This document shows, one piece after another, positions 27,421 to 41,056 of a stretch of 64,000 nt of DNA. The notes beneath the pieces were generated by a model, which was not told the DNA's origin, ran no database searches, and saw nothing but the letters and a program-made list of their open reading frames with translations. This stretch comes from Owenia fusiformis. Lineage: Eukaryota > Annelida > Polychaeta > Sabellida > Oweniidae. The stretch lies in contig CAIIXF020000006.1 of the NCBI GenBank assembly GCA_903813345.2, positions 30,238,024 through 30,302,023 of the forward strand, read 5' to 3'. The position numbers and the translations under genes were made by a program. Numbering within the stretch: position 1 is the stretch's first letter; the number at the start of each line of letters is the position of its first letter.

Positions 27421-30400
27421 TATGAGCTTTCTGAATAAATGAACTAAAAAGTGAGACACATACATGGCCATCAGTCATGTCAGTACAATGTGGCAATAAA
27501 GGCCTTTGAAAAGGTGTGACCAAAAATGGCTCAAGGTTACATTAGAATTAATGACAACAGGCAAAATAACTTGAAATGATAATATTAACCCATGGAATCA
27601 GTTGCAAATTCCTCAAAACAGTTGTTTTTGCCAAAAGAAACTTTGTGAGATTGCATGCTGTGTGCTGCTAATAAACCCCCTGGTAGTCCAGGGGCCAGTT
27701 TCATGAAAATATGATAAATTCTGAACATAAACATCAACTAGATTTAATTTAATAATTTTTCATATATTTTGGCCATTCTTAGCCTTGCATCAAGCCTTTC
27801 CTTTCCCACTTCTTCACCTCCAAACTTTGTAGAGGTGAGGTTTATATTAAAGATATTGAATATAATGCTTTGACATTTAAAGCTATCTGTCTTAGGTTCT
27901 CATATTTTTATACCATGTGTAGCAAATGTGGGTGTACCTATGGAAAATATGACTGATTTCAACAACAAGGTGCCACGATGCTATCCTATTACGTAAGGAT
28001 GTTAGATTTAAGGTAATGACAGTTCTAAAAGAATGCTGTTAAGGTTAATTAACTTCCTACACACCTCCATTTCTCTTCCTTAAACCATTATGCAATGGCA
28101 GGCTTTATTTATTTCTTAAAAGCTGCTTTCTTGTCTCAAATCAGTCTTTTCCATTCTTATGTAGGTTTGCTAAGAGTGAGAGGAGCAGGTTAACAATAGA
28201 AATGTTGCAAATCTAGGGGACTAGCCAAGATTCTTGAGACCAGGTCAAACAAATCAAGTCAAATTGAGTTAAAGGACATAAAATGATATTACAGTAAAAC
28301 CGGTGTATATTAAGTGTTGGTAGGTGTTCACTACAGAGAGGGTAATTTATACTTACCCACTTCATTTTAAGTTTGAATTAGAAAATTTGCTAAAGTAAAA
28401 ATATTCTGGAAAATTTTATGAGGGCGTCATATCTCGCGCCATTTTCCTTCTTATCATACAGTGATGTTGATAGCTCGCGTCTTTGCGTCTTTGGCGCAAT
28501 TTTAACAGGGAAGACGCAGATTCCTTACCTCAGTGCGTCCAATCTTCATATACAAGAATAAGTATTGTCCTGATGTGTTTGCATACTCGGATTCATTCTC
28601 TATTTGAAATTTTCTATTATTCAACCAATCAATGTAAACATTTTAAAAATTGATATTGAAAAGTAAAACATCTTTAAAGAACATGGACAAAATACATCTG
28701 AAACATATTTCAAGATGCATCAAACATAATCGTGTTACATCAGATTCAGAATGAGAGCTTAGGACTATGGTTGACTGACGAGATTCTTATATCTTGAATC
28801 AAGTTCTCAACTTCTAACCAATCGATGAACCAAGGTCCAATTATACGAGAAAAATTCAAAACAAAAATAGAACTCAACGCATCATTAGTATTTTCTAATA
28901 ATACCTGCTCTACAAAAACTACTATATTTATATTAATTGATAAACCATTCATTCACTAGTTGTGGCATATCCTACATATTAGTCTGCCCTAACGAAGAAA
29001 ATCTCATAAACTTGACTAGATAAAATAGGCAAATCTAGGGATTAAATTGTCACATATATATTAAAACACAATGGATATTAGTCAAATTAATTACCTAGAT
29101 ATAATCTATTTCTGGGAATATAATCCTGGAATAGATTTATAGAACTGGAAAATGAAATGTAGATTTGCATAATGCTCAAGATGGTGCTGCACTATAAATT
29201 ATTTAATAGAACATATATTCTGATACTCATCATATTTTCTTGTCTCACAGACATATGACTGAGAAGAAATGGGATGTCATTGTTTATCATGATGTTAATA
29301 GACATAATATGAATTTTTATTTTCATAGTTTATAACATAAACTGAGGCTGCAAAAACACTCAGCGCAGATAATCCTGTGCATGTATTTTAAAACAACACT
29401 GTACCAATATTTTTCTTCCACCTGATATTACAGGTTTATGCCTACTGCACCATTACTACTTCATAGGTCAATGTGCCCCTTATGCTAAAATCAGCTGGAA
29501 GAGGCCATAGTTGTCATGTTTTAAAAGGCAGAAAATGTGGAATAAAGAGGAATTACCAAGGAATAAAGTTAACAGATCTCTAGTTGATACTCTAAATTGT
29601 ACAAAAATGTCATAAAATGAGATACTTCATTCAAATTTTAGGGAGAAACTATGATTAATAGCCATAACTGGATAAATATCAAATGTCAATGAAATCAGAA
29701 ATGTACTACCATAATGTTTGCATAATAACCATTACTCCAATCAAACGTTCGATCTATCATAAAAATGTCACAATCTCAACATAAATCACATTTCTATAAA
29801 TGACTTTATTGTTTGAATTTATACATTTTGCCAGTTTCAGTCTAAGCATTTGGCTCTCGCTATGTAAACAAACACCAGCTGAAATATTGATTATAGTCAA
29901 TTAAGCGACCTTGGTAAAAGTAGAAATAGATTTTTCTGCTAAAGGGGCAATGACTGATAAACATCAGCTACTAATGGCAGAACTATGTGTATCTATGGTT
30001 CTTACTATTCTGCACTTTACTAAAGAGTTGTTAACCACAAAATTCCATTTGGCAAGACCAACATTGTAATAGATAGGTTTGATATTTACCATACTAAGGT
30101 TGAAAATAATGATTATACTTTGTGTAGACTAATAAAATAAGGCCAATATGAAAACACAAAATGATAATGATGGAATAAAAGCTTAAGTTACAGGGTCTCT
30201 ATATATCATTCTTCCACCTAAGATTGAGCACTAGCACTAGACAATTGCAAAATTCTCCATGTTGCCTTTTCAGGGAACTAGGGAACATAGCCTTAACCAA
30301 TAGACATAATCTTTTCAATCGTATAATTCATGGAAATAAAGATTCTTTATTCACTGACAACTCCATCTATTTCATCATGTCCATACATTCATCAGAGACA

Positions 30401-30533
30401 CTCAGAGATTTTTATAACCATATAAAACTGTCTAACTTATTGCATGACATCTAAAAATGTTATATGTAGAAAAGTGTAAACTGTAAACCATAGGCTAAAT
30501 AATATGATTAAAAAAATTCTAATTTACCTTTAA

Positions 30534-31231
30534 CCTTCTGCACTCTGACTTATTTCAGCAAATATATCCCACGCATCTGACTTATTTTTCAAAAATGATA
30601 TGCCTGGACTAAATAATTAATATCTCAATAACTACTGAATGAATCTGGATAAAATTTTCACAAAGGGAAGATACACTAGCGTGGCTCATGAGAAAAATGT
30701 TCTCATGAATTTTTTTCGTACATAAACACGACTGGGCATAAATATACCATGAATACTCCTCCAGAATCCGCCGTTTCGACCCTCGGGAGATTCAACGTCT
30801 GGTCAGAATCCAAAACTGAATTTGCAGCGATCGAATGTTCTTCTTTTTAGTTCAGAAAATATTCTACTTTCTATTTTGGATGACCATTATCGGCTTCCAA
30901 GAGCCTAAAGAGCTCGAAATCGCAATCCATTTCCTCCACATTTTCGTTGTGATCGTATTTGGCCGTCATTTTATACGATTTGTTCACTAAAAACGACTTA
31001 AACACTGTTTAAATTGTTGAATTGAGAAATATTTTTCGAAACATCGCAATTTCTAGGTCAACAGGAAGTCACCTACTAAGGACTGAATAAATCGGGCAAT
31101 CTAATTGGATCATAAGAACGGCGGGAAAAAGTAAAGTTTTCAAAAGTTAGATTTGTGTCGTCCGGATCCGCCGGTGGATTCTGGCGGTAGTTTTGAATGG
31201 GCGGACGCGGTCGCCGGTGGTCTGCTAAAGG
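30534..31231. mobile_element. Probable piggyBac-type non-autonomous element
   Basis: Flanked by TTAA on both sides (30530-30533 and 31232-31235). The ends ccttctgcactctga and the complement of ggtggtctgctaaagg share ccttYWgca. The right half is GC- and CpG-rich (tccggatccgccggtgg), unlike the surrounding intron. TTAA duplication is characteristic of piggyBac. No transposase frame remains, and the inverted ends are short, so confidence is moderate. Confidence 0.5.
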
Positions 31232-31249
31232 TTAAAGGAATATAAAACA

Positions 31250-31345
31250 TTAAGGCACCACCTGTCATTTGTTACAAACACCAATGGTCACCACAAAAAA
31301 AAGTTGAAGACTATAACAATATGTTCCCACTTATGGTGAATGAAA
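31250..31345. repeat. Copy C of the 'caccacctg' dispersed repeat
   Basis: caccacctgtcatttgttac, then cacaaaaaaaagttgaagac, then cccacttatggtg. It abuts the right end of the probable piggyBac-type element. Confidence 0.5.
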
Positions 31346-31523
31346 TAGTTCCACTCAGATGAGTATTATCTGCTTTTACATTCTTTGAGGGTTCAAAAAT
31401 TAGCCCGGCTGAATAAGTAGCCAATAACCTCATAGATAAACTGTCTCAATAGGTCATAATGTGCAGGATTACATCCAGGTGCCATTCCTTGTATATTCCT
31501 GTATATTGCTTGTATGTGTATTC

Positions 31524-31642
31524 TAGTCTAGCTACAAGCCCCTGTGACCCCCCCTCCCTCTACCTGATTACACACTTTCTTATACAGGTTGTTGGGATGT
31601 GTAATGGGGGGGGGGGGGTCACAAGGGCATGTAGCAAGACTA
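31524..31642. mobile_element. Foldback element with a G12 tract
   Basis: Left arm tagtctagctacaagccc, then ctgtgaccccccc; right arm a G tract, then gtcacaagggcatgtagc, then aagacta. The arms pair over about 30 bp including the homopolymer tracts. This is the best-preserved member of the agtcttgc foldback family in the window. Confidence 0.65.
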
Positions 31643-34628
31643 TGAGTTGTTCAGTAACTTCAGTTTGATGTGAAGTCACAGTTTAACCATTTTAAAAGCC
31701 TCTACCTGTCTACAAGGAACAGTTTTGGCCAGTACTGAGGGTGTTCCATATTCACAGGTTAACTCAACTGTCTATATTTTATCTTGCATTGTTTTTTCTT
31801 AATCATAAGTACTTTTTATTTCATAAAAATTTACATCTTAATCGCCCAGAAAGGGCATTTCTACTGTCGCTTTAAGTGAATTTAAATTAAATATAATTAC
31901 ATAACACAGGTTAACTGTCTATATATTTTATCTTGCATTATTGAGGTTTGGATACTGTAAAAGGTGCAAATGTTACAGACTAAAGTGATGTACCCATGCA
32001 TAAAATTTCAGTGATCATTTTTAAATGCACAATAAACCAAGTTAAGAGTTAGAGTGAAAATTAAAAAAATGAAAAGGAACAGAAGAAAATATCAGATTTT
32101 TATTTAAGACACAATTATCAGAAATTGAAAGCGACAGCATCAGAAGAGAAACATTTTAAACAACTTTCCAGCTATGTACTTTCTACAAACCAGAAAAACT
32201 TTGTTACATCAATGATTGCCAGGAAATGCCAGTTATACATTAAATAGAAAATGACAGACTTGGAGAATAAAAACAATGACTTATTGTTCTGACTTTTTTT
32301 TAACATAACCTGATGATAATCATGAATAATATCTTTAATAAAATCAAGATATAATTTAATCATTCCATCGTAAACTTCTACAACCATTGCCAATCTCGCC
32401 TCTATTAAATTCCGTCCTTATAATATATAATACCACTTAGCAAGGCCATCCTCCTACCGCAGTGCTATAAGATCTGGAATATTGAATGACTTCTGAACCT
32501 CTCTGTGTTTGGAAGATGAGCAAGGACTACCATCCTAGTAAACCCTGTGAAACAATTCTATTTATTTTAGGTAAAACCATTTTCTTTCAATCTAACAGTT
32601 TTTTTTACAATTTTAACCAAACTAATTCAAATGGAGTTAAATCACCTCAACTTTTCTAGTTTATCGGTGCAGTTTGCATATGACATTGAGTATGCTTTTA
32701 AGCTAAAATAAAAAAATTAATCTAAATACAAACTTCATTCTGGATTTTCTTTTGTTCTGTCTGAAAATGGCAGCAAGTTGAGTCGACCAACTTGTTCTTG
32801 AAAAATATAAGGGGTTTAACCCAAAAATAAACACTAAAGCTAAATGATAACAAATCAATTTATTTCCCTTAGTCTTAATCTGGCAGTTAGTAAATAAACA
32901 TGAAATATGCCTCCCATACTTTCTCCTGTACCTGCCGGTGCCTCTTTAAAAATAGGCAAAAAATGAAAAATTAGAGCATCTCCCTGAAAATTAAGAGCCC
33001 CTGTGAAAAATTAAGAGCCCCATACATACGAAAGCTAGTTATGGGTGAAATGTACTGAAATGTACTAATTCTTCTAAATGCATGAGCGAGCTAGAATGTA
33101 GAATCATGGAATCATGTTTTAAACTAAAATACAAATAAGAAAAAAAATTAACAAGAAAAAAACCATATATACATATGACACTAGACTGAACACAAATACA
33201 AGATAATTCATATAAATATAGAGAAATGGCATGATATAGACGACATGATCCGGAACACAGGTTAACTCATTTTCTAACCTAACACAACCTTTTATAGGAA
33301 ACTCCTGAATACTAATGATCAATTTTGTAACATGAGCTTCATTATTGAAATCCTGACCTATCCATAATTATTGATTTGATATCAAATTATGTATATGATT
33401 AACAACAGTTTTAAGGCATCAGTCTTTGGCAAAGCCCTAGAAGTGGTATATTAGATCCTTAATGGCAAATTATAGCTATATTTTCCAGAAGCTATGTACC
33501 TGTACAAGACTGGTATATAAAACAATATTGGATAAAAACTTACGGTTACCTCTGAAAATTATTTTACAAGGGTTTGTTTTTGTTTTAGCTCAAACTTAAC
33601 AACAAAACCCCAGGAACAAAACATTGTTAAAACCTACCCCAAGAGTACACCCATCATTCAGCTTACTTATCTTTGAGCTACTAGATGATTCTTGATGTTG
33701 AATTTGTGTTTTTGTTTACTGAGGTCAGATTTGAAAAACTTGTAAACCATGATGAAACAAGGCAAAAAGTAAATATTTTTTATCTGAAAAACATATATGA
33801 CCATCTTCCATCTTAAAATGATTTAACTATCATGCCCAAAACTAATCGAGAAACATTTTATTTTAAAGCAAAGCTGGATGCAAATGAGTTGAACAAAGAA
33901 TTTAAGTCTTTTAGCCTAATCAGTCAAATAAAATATATAAACCAAACTAAGTTGTGGAGTAAATACATTCAGTTGTAGCCTAACATGACCTATCCTCAAT
34001 TTATAAATCTTATTGTTAACAGAGACTTAGCCTTACAAAATACAATGTCATTTGTGTAGGGAATTACAAAATCTTTTAAAATCATGAGAAAATCCAGGTT
34101 GTCGATAAGTCTGGATTGTGAGATTACAATGCTGCAATGTTACATACTACAGGGATTGCTGATTGTTTTCAAATGTCACATCATGAGTGAATATTCTTTG
34201 TATTCCGCATCTTTTTTCTCTAAAATTTGAATAAATTATCTGATTTTCTTGGTTTTCATATAATTTTGGGTGTAAGCAACACACCTGTAGCTTGTGTTTC
34301 TTGTTAATTCCTCTCATTTCACCTTATTTTGACATTAAAAATGTTGACATTGTGATACTTTATCTCTGCAACTGAATCTGACAAATGCCACTGGTTCTTG
34401 TCTTAAATAATTTGCACCAAGTTACACAATCTGTAATACATTCATTATTCAAGGCAACAATAGTTATACTGGTATACCATAACACAGGCATGTACACAGC
34501 TAACATTTGGAAATTACTGAAATCAGTAAGGGTAGTATAGGATCTAATAAGTTTTAGGCCCCTTTCATACCACACGCTTATGCTACTCTGGTATCGTAAT
34601 ACTAGGGCTTGTTTTCCTTATGATGGGT
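31643..34628. other. Intronic stretch, no gene recognised
   Basis: AT-rich, with only short unrelated frames. Nothing further supported. Confidence 0.45.
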
Positions 34629-34778
34629 TCCAGGCCCGTAGCACTGGCCAAAATTTCTTTCAAAATCATGCAGTTTTTCACCATTCTGATTATTTTTTGA
34701 GTGATTTTTGCCCAAATTTACCAAAGTGGACCCCATCCCCCCTAGAATTTTTTGGAAAATTCTGGCTATGGGCCTGGG
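34629..34778. mobile_element. Foldback element, ends ccaggcccgtagc
   Basis: ccaggcccgtagc and gctatgggcctgg, with further pairing of ggccaaaattt to gaattttttgg, bound about 150 bp. Related to the fragment at 1981-2125. Confidence 0.5.
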
Positions 34779-34854
34779 TTCTACTCTTAATGTTCTTTTT
34801 CTTGCTATGTTTGTAATATTCTTTAGTCTTCACCTTATTGGTACCTGTATTTAT

Positions 34855-35424
34855 TAGAGCTGGCATCGAATAGGATTTTAATGTCGACATGTCGGAGCTC
34901 TCGATCGACAACGATATCGACATTGTCGGGTCCAATGATATTCGAAAAATGAAAAATATTTTGAAGAAAATCCGTCTGAATTTTAGATTTTCTAGGCTTG
35001 TAATTAGCAATACGATGCACAATAGTCATCCTCAGTTGTATGTTTTATATTTAACTTACAGGTAAACCATGTTCAAGTATCAGACTTTGACGAAAAAGCA
35101 ATAAATAGACATAAAACTACGATTTCTGTTGGTATTTCCGGGCAGCCATTGAAAATAAATCTCGAGGGTAAATCTCGAGGGGCCCGAGACCTAATTCGAG
35201 AGCAGGAAGTCGATCAAAACAAAAAAGAAAATTTGAAAATGTAGGCGGTAAAACTTCACTAAAATACACCATACAGCAGGTAGTAACAAAGATTTTAATT
35301 CATAGGGAAATAGCTTATTATGTTGTGAGTTCCGACTGTCGATCAAGAGGCGTTGTGTCGACATGGGTGTTGCAGAGAGCATTCGACTGACAATCGACCA
35401 TTCCGACATTTGATGCCAGCTCTA
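34855..35424. mobile_element. Non-autonomous hAT-type transposon with 8-bp target duplication
   Basis: Ends tagagctggcatcgaat and the complement of atttgatgccagctcta are inverted repeats. The 8-bp word GTATTTAT occurs directly on both sides (34847-34854 and 35425-35432), the duplication length typical of hAT. Internal pieces near both ends also pair (gtcgacatg, cgatcgacaa). No transposase frame remains, so it would depend on a helper element elsewhere. Confidence 0.85.
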
Positions 35425-35432
35425 GTATTTAT

Positions 35433-38400
35433 GTTGATGGTATCATGGAGTGTTACATTGTGAGTATGGTAGTTACTAGTCAGACAAGAACCAATGATTC
35501 ACTGACAACAGTTTTTAGACAATGTATCAGAGCAAAACTATGAACGACTGAACTTTGATTGGACTAACGATAATGAGATAAGACTAATATTACGAAAATT
35601 ACATTATTTCTGATGGTTTGCCACTATCAATTGATACTTGTTATGCTTTTCGGGAAATTCTGAGACGCTTAGACACAAAATAATTGAATCTCTGAAGCTG
35701 GTTACTAGTGACTACCCATGGGCCAACAGGCTATTATCAATATTTATCGAAACTTTTGAAGTTGTTCTGAGTACACGCTCACAGACATCTAGTATAATGG
35801 CTCTCATCTTCCATCAGATCTCTTGTTTTAACTGTGATGCTTCTAAGGTTGTTAGTGTCTCTTTGAGATAGCCCCAAAGATAAAGGTCTGGGGGTTCATG
35901 TTGCCATGAGTGTGGCATGTTTCGGCATTTGGATCATGTTTTGTAAAATGGTCATGAAATCGTGACCCAGGTTGAATGACTGAGCATGAGTTATTAACAT
36001 TTGTTTGGGTTACCATTTTTGGCTCATCCTGTAGCTAAGATTCATTCTCATTTCAAGCTTCTAAGAAAGCTGGACATTTAAGATTATAAAGATCTCATTA
36101 GCATCAAAACTGTTAGTCAGAGGGCAATGGTTAACGGATGGGGATTCAGTATACATTGCCTGGAAACAATTCCATTTATTAGATGATAATCCAATCAATT
36201 CTACCAAGTCTTTTGTGACTTGGATAAAAACAATGGTTCACCTATTAACCCTAATACAGTTGGCACACATAGATACAGACCAACCAAAAAATCCCATGTG
36301 TCATCTTAAAATTAGAAACAATCAAAAATGACTGGATTGAGCAAGGAATGAAACACAGAAACATGTAGTGCATACTCTTATCTATATAGAAACACCAAAA
36401 TGTCATCAATTTATTGAAATTTTAGTGAGAAATCCCATGCAAAAGGCACCACTAAAGACACTATATGTATAGGATTTAACAATTTAAAATAACATCCTCG
36501 TTTATATCAATCTTTATGCCATTGGATTGACGTCAGCGCTCGGAACAATTGATCCTTGCGATAGCAACAGTCATATTCAGTTACCACAAACTGTAAATGT
36601 AAGACACAAGAAAACTTGCCATTCATTTTTTTCATTTAAATGGCTACAACTTTGACAATATTTATTCAATGTTTGGAAATTGGCACAAAACTTAACAGAA
36701 GTTATTAATTAAGTAATCGTTCTATGTAGTTCACACTCAGCAACAAAATAACAATAGTTTATATACAAAGTTGTGCATGATAAATAATATGATAACAAAA
36801 GACAGATGTAAAGACTCAGCTTAGCTTTTTAGCTAGGTTTATTTGGAGAAATAAGACTAAGTTTAAAGTATAGCCTGCAACAACTCAAAATTGCTCTAAC
36901 CATTTCACCACCTTCTTGTTATTATAAAATTTAACCTTTAAAACACCTTAAACTTATGTAGAATAAAACCTATATATCAGAAATAAATGCAAAATCTGAC
37001 GCATTTGTTGCCATTTTAGATTTTCTTGTCATGATATGTTTGTAATCTATATTGTACTATGCTATATTATGATAAAATGTTTCAGTATAAGCACTATCAC
37101 TTAAAAAAAACAGAAATTTACAACACCCGCATACATGGGCATGGTCCTAAGTCAAAACTCATAATATATGTTTATAATATAACATACATATTACTAAATG
37201 GTTTCAAATAAAAAAAATATTTTTACAACAAATTTCTGCTATTTTTGAAGTGAGAATCAGATCAATTTTCAATGGCCTTGAAAAACTCATATTCCGATCT
37301 ACTTTATAATTATTCCCAAGAAACTCCATTAAGCATTTCTTATTGAACAGCAGATAAGATGACTTAAACGTGATGCAATAAGTTAGATGCAATCAATAAG
37401 ATCCTGCAAAGACAGCGGAATACACATAGCAAGAGACTTTTGTTAATACCCCAATCCATAAAACCTCCCGTATATCTCATGTTTTCACACTTCAAATGAT
37501 CAAAGGCTTAAATATGATGCGCTCAATTTGAACAAAATCTGGCCATCTCTAGAGTGAATCAATCATTCGCTGCATCAATGTGTTCTACACAGAAAATACT
37601 CATATATCAATTGTAGTGTTGCAGTTCTATCGATTCCTAATATCATAAGTATGTAACCTTTTCTACATTTATTTCTCTCTAAAATATTTTGGATCTCTTT
37701 AACCTGTATCTTATCTTAGAGTAGTAAGTTTGAAAGACCTTATGTTATCTGAATTTAAATAAATCAATTGAGAAAGATTATGTTATGAGAAATAAATGTT
37801 AAAATATTATACATAGTTTGTGGAAATTAGAAATGATTTTAAGGTCTAAATTACTATTATTGATCAATGCATGTTTAAAGGCTTGTAAATCTTCATTCAT
37901 CCATATCTCTTCCTAAAATGCCCTGTTTAATTAAAGAATCCTGAATTTGACAGTCTTGTCATCACCAATTCTAGCATCATGAATGATAGAAGTGATAGTT
38001 GGGTTAGCTTGCTATTTCCACAGACATGACTTGAATAAAGAGCCGATATATTATAAATATTTTAGAAGCATTTTGGACGACATATTCTTCAGAATTAATA
38101 TGTTACAAAATAATATGTCTCCCTACTCTGAAAATCAAAGCCTTTTATGTAAGCATCTGAATAGAAGAAATAATATATAGTTTTGATGCTGATAAGATCA
38201 AAATGACTCCTAAAAGTAGCTGTTGTGGCCTTTCACAGGGTTAATAGATGCTATGAAAGCATAAAATAAATGACTGAGAAAGCATGGAATAAACGACTTT
38301 TTTTGGTTGGGTAGCTAGATTTTGATCAACCATATTCTTATATTTGGTAAGGCTAAATCAAAGGATTATCTCTGACCCAAAGAGTGTAGATGACACTCTT

Positions 38401-39752
38401 ATGAATAAGATCACAAATTATAAATATTTGTAAAGCATGCTGAAGGACATTAGAAAGGGTAATGTCAGAATGACATTTAAACACAAATCTAATAAAAATA
38501 GACATTTTATTTGGATCTGATATGAATATGATAGAAAAACAAATACAATGTAACTTATATTCAAACAATCATTATCTGATTAAGAAATTGGAAATATAGT
38601 AGAAAATTTCAGATGTATATAGTTTATTCTATGCATGCAGGGTTTGCATTTATTATTGATCAAGATAATATTTCAGTTTAGCAAGTTTTACTATCTACAA
38701 TCAATAGAACGCCTTGGGGTAGATATCCTTTCATATATGTAGGCTTAACTACAAGGCAAAAGCCAGAGCAAGCTTAAAGGGATCTTGTGGAAATATTACA
38801 TTATTAATAATGATCAATTCATTCCAGGGAAAATGCCATATCTAGTATTACATGGAGTCATTTACTAACCATGAACAGAACTCCTTAAGGAGACAAGGGG
38901 ATAAAGTTGTTGTGGATAATTAACTGTTGCATCATATGAAAAAAGGATATACAAATATCACTTTTTAAATAGACTTAAATAAATTTTATTAATACATTTT
39001 GTATGTTAAGACTAGTTTAAAACTCTTTTTCTGTTACCATGTTTCCACAAAGTCAGTTTTAAGCATTAAAGAGGTCTATAGTTCTTGCAATAAAGCAACT
39101 AAAGCTTAAAACAACAGTTAATGATAATAGGAAGAATTGCCTTTAATACATAATATTGCATCTATATGTATTTCATAGTTCTTAAATCGATTAATCTGTC
39201 TCATTCACTGTCGGGAAAAATACTATTCCTATAAAACAATAACATTGTGACAAGGCAGTAGGATGATAGTATATGCTCAGGTGTTACTCATACTAAAACT
39301 GAGTGGTAAAACAATTAATAATAAATCAAGCAGACAACATGCAAATTCTTTATGGTCCTACAAATAAAAATTACTGTAAAAAATGGTACATTTGGCTTAT
39401 AGGGATGGTGTCCAAAAATTAGTTTCATTAGGGGGAGGGGTTTGCTATTAGGTCTATAGTGTTTATTTAAAATTCACGTAAACGACAAATCAACATTTTT
39501 CATTATTTTAGAGATGAGGGAAGGGAAATGTACCAAAATGACTAACATAACATTCACATTATAATGCTTTCACCAATTTAAGAGTTTGAGATGTCTTGAA
39601 CTGGTGTTTGCAAACATATACAGAAACCGTCCTTGCAAATAATTTGGCAAGGATGTTTACAAACACGCAAGTCTTGTTTTCTTGTAACGATCGGTTGCAA
39701 CTAAGCTGTTTGAGTGACATTTCAAGCCTGAATGATATAATGGACCACTTAC
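35433..39752. other. Intronic stretch next to PLCL exon 1, no gene recognised
   Basis: AT-rich, with no element boundaries I can support. Frames at 35638-35871 and 37983-38180 lack family resemblance. Confidence 0.45.
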
Positions 39753-40005
39753 CGTTTGCGATCTTTTTCTCCGTAGGCATAGAGCTGAATGAGACTGTTT
39801 TCTTTCGATGGTGTCTGCGGGCAGAGGCATCCTTGATCAAACTACTGCGTCGCGGCAGCACCTTCTCACTCTTTTTGGGTGATGCTTCTGGATTGAGTAA
39901 ACTCCCATTTTTACCATTATCCGTTTCATCAATTTGTCCATTGACAAAAACATCATCTTTTCGATGCATTTCTGAGGAGCAGGATTCTGCATCCAGATCG
40001 GCCAT
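39753..40005 (-). CDS. PLCL: First coding exon of a PLCL/PRIP (inactive phospholipase C-like) protein, partial
   Basis: Encodes 84 residues plus one base, starting MADLDAESCSSE. The diagnostic part is at residues 51-82: PRRSSLIKD, then RKKTVSFSSMPTEKKI, the segment just before the PH domain in vertebrate PLCL1/PLCL2. In that family KTVSF is the docking site for protein phosphatase 1, and the threonine (residue 70 here) is a reported PKA site. PLCL proteins bind inositol phosphates through the PH domain but lack phospholipase activity. The start at 40005 has a good context (cacgATGG); an in-frame ATG at 40044 would add 13 unrelated residues. The exon ends with G|GTAAGT in phase 1. The rest of the gene should lie left of the window. 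The family call is strong; which paralogue cannot be told. Confidence 0.88.
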
Positions 40006-41056
40006 CGTGAAATAAATGGAGTGTTTCATTAGATATTTTCGCAAAATAAAGGGGTGGCAGGTTGACTTACCATGAAATTATTATGCAATGTATGGCCGAA
40101 ACTGAATGCCATATAATATATAGTAAACAATCATATTCATTTGTTATTATTGTTTCGTCGACTGGCGTTTGAAGTGAGACCACACACTCCCATGTAAAGG
40201 ATACATCTTATAAGTAGGGGAGACAGGTTAATTTTTCTGACGCAAAGACTTCTGGGATTTATTTTCAAAATGGCGATTGGAAAAAAGTGAGGTAAATTCA
40301 AAATTTTACATTATTTGTCTTATATTATGATGTACTTATCATTTAGAAATGTAAGTTATATTTTTAATAAAAGGGCTTGACTCAATTTATGTATTCAAAG
40401 GAATGTTAAACTGTACATTTTGCTATAAAATATAGAAATAATTCGTTGAAATATTGAGTGCTGTCAAAAACTGAATGGAGTCATTGAGTGGCACTCACTG
40501 ACAGTGGCATAGATGTTGGCCAGATCGTTTTGTAGTAGGATCTCAAAGAATAATTCAGAAGATGCCTCACTAAATTGGAAAATTTCAAAAAAGTGACCAC
40601 CTTTCAAAACGTTCCTTATACTAAATGGTACCTGCTTCCCCGTGACAGATTTTGCGCTTACAGTGCTGATACAAATTAATTGACAAGTCGTATAATTGGC
40701 ATATTTTCTTGAATTTTAACATTTAATGTCTTAAACTCCCACAAACTGCAGAAAAGTATGTAAATCACATTTCCAAAATGAGTGTCTCCAAGGCTTCATA
40801 CCAGCGTATGCACAATGCATTGTCACGAGTTTGAGCTGAAATTTCGCTAAAAGGAAGTATGGGTAATCTCCACCAGGTTTGTTTAGTGTGGTTAGCTTTT
40901 AATGGTAAGTGCTCAGAAGAAATAATTCATGTGCGCAAAATAATCAAATAATCTGATTGGTTTAAACTTTAATGCGCATGCGCACGATGTGTGCCATGTT
41001 TTTTCTAGTGATTTCGTTTCGTTTCATGGAGTTTGTGTTTCGGTGTAACTTCCACA
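40006..41056. promoter_or_regulatory. Divergent intergenic/promoter region between PLCL (-) and the USP gene (+)
   Basis: About 1 kb separates the PLCL start codon from the probable first exon of the USP gene. It contains AAAATGGCGATTGG (40267-40280), a YY1-like motif joined to an inverted CCAAT box. This is followed by GTGAG|GTAAAT at 40291/40292, which could be the donor of an alternative non-coding first exon. acttctgggattt lies just upstream. A shared or bidirectional promoter is an inference from the head-to-head arrangement. Confidence 0.45.

Larger units (their letters stand above)
1..39752 (-). other. Probable giant first intron of the PLCL-like gene
   Basis: No coding exon was recognised on either strand here. 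The PLCL first coding exon ends at 39753 with a strong minus-strand splice donor (G|GTAAGT), so the next exon must lie at a lower coordinate. Vertebrate PLCL genes have a very long second coding exon (over 2 kb) carrying most of the protein, and no such reading frame is present, so the intron probably runs off the left edge and exceeds 39.7 kb. This is inference: a short divergent exon in this AT-rich sequence could have been missed. Transposons and repeats inside it are listed separately. Confidence 0.6.

Noticed and set aside
34690-35022. 110-residue minus-strand frame
   Set aside because: It spans the boundary between a foldback element and the hAT element, so it is a chance frame over two repeats.
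39559-39752. Continuation of the PLCL open frame to 39559
   Set aside because: Past the GTAAGT donor at 39753 the translation loses all resemblance to PLCL; it is intron read-through.
39596-40015. 139-residue plus-strand frame
   Set aside because: It is the antisense of the PLCL first exon and its intron edge. The minus-strand frame has clear family motifs; this one has none.
40060-40080. Strong donor ATG|GTAAGT on the minus strand upstream of PLCL exon 1
   Set aside because: There is no acceptor AG between it and the PLCL start codon, so it cannot bound a 5' UTR intron of that transcript. Probably chance.
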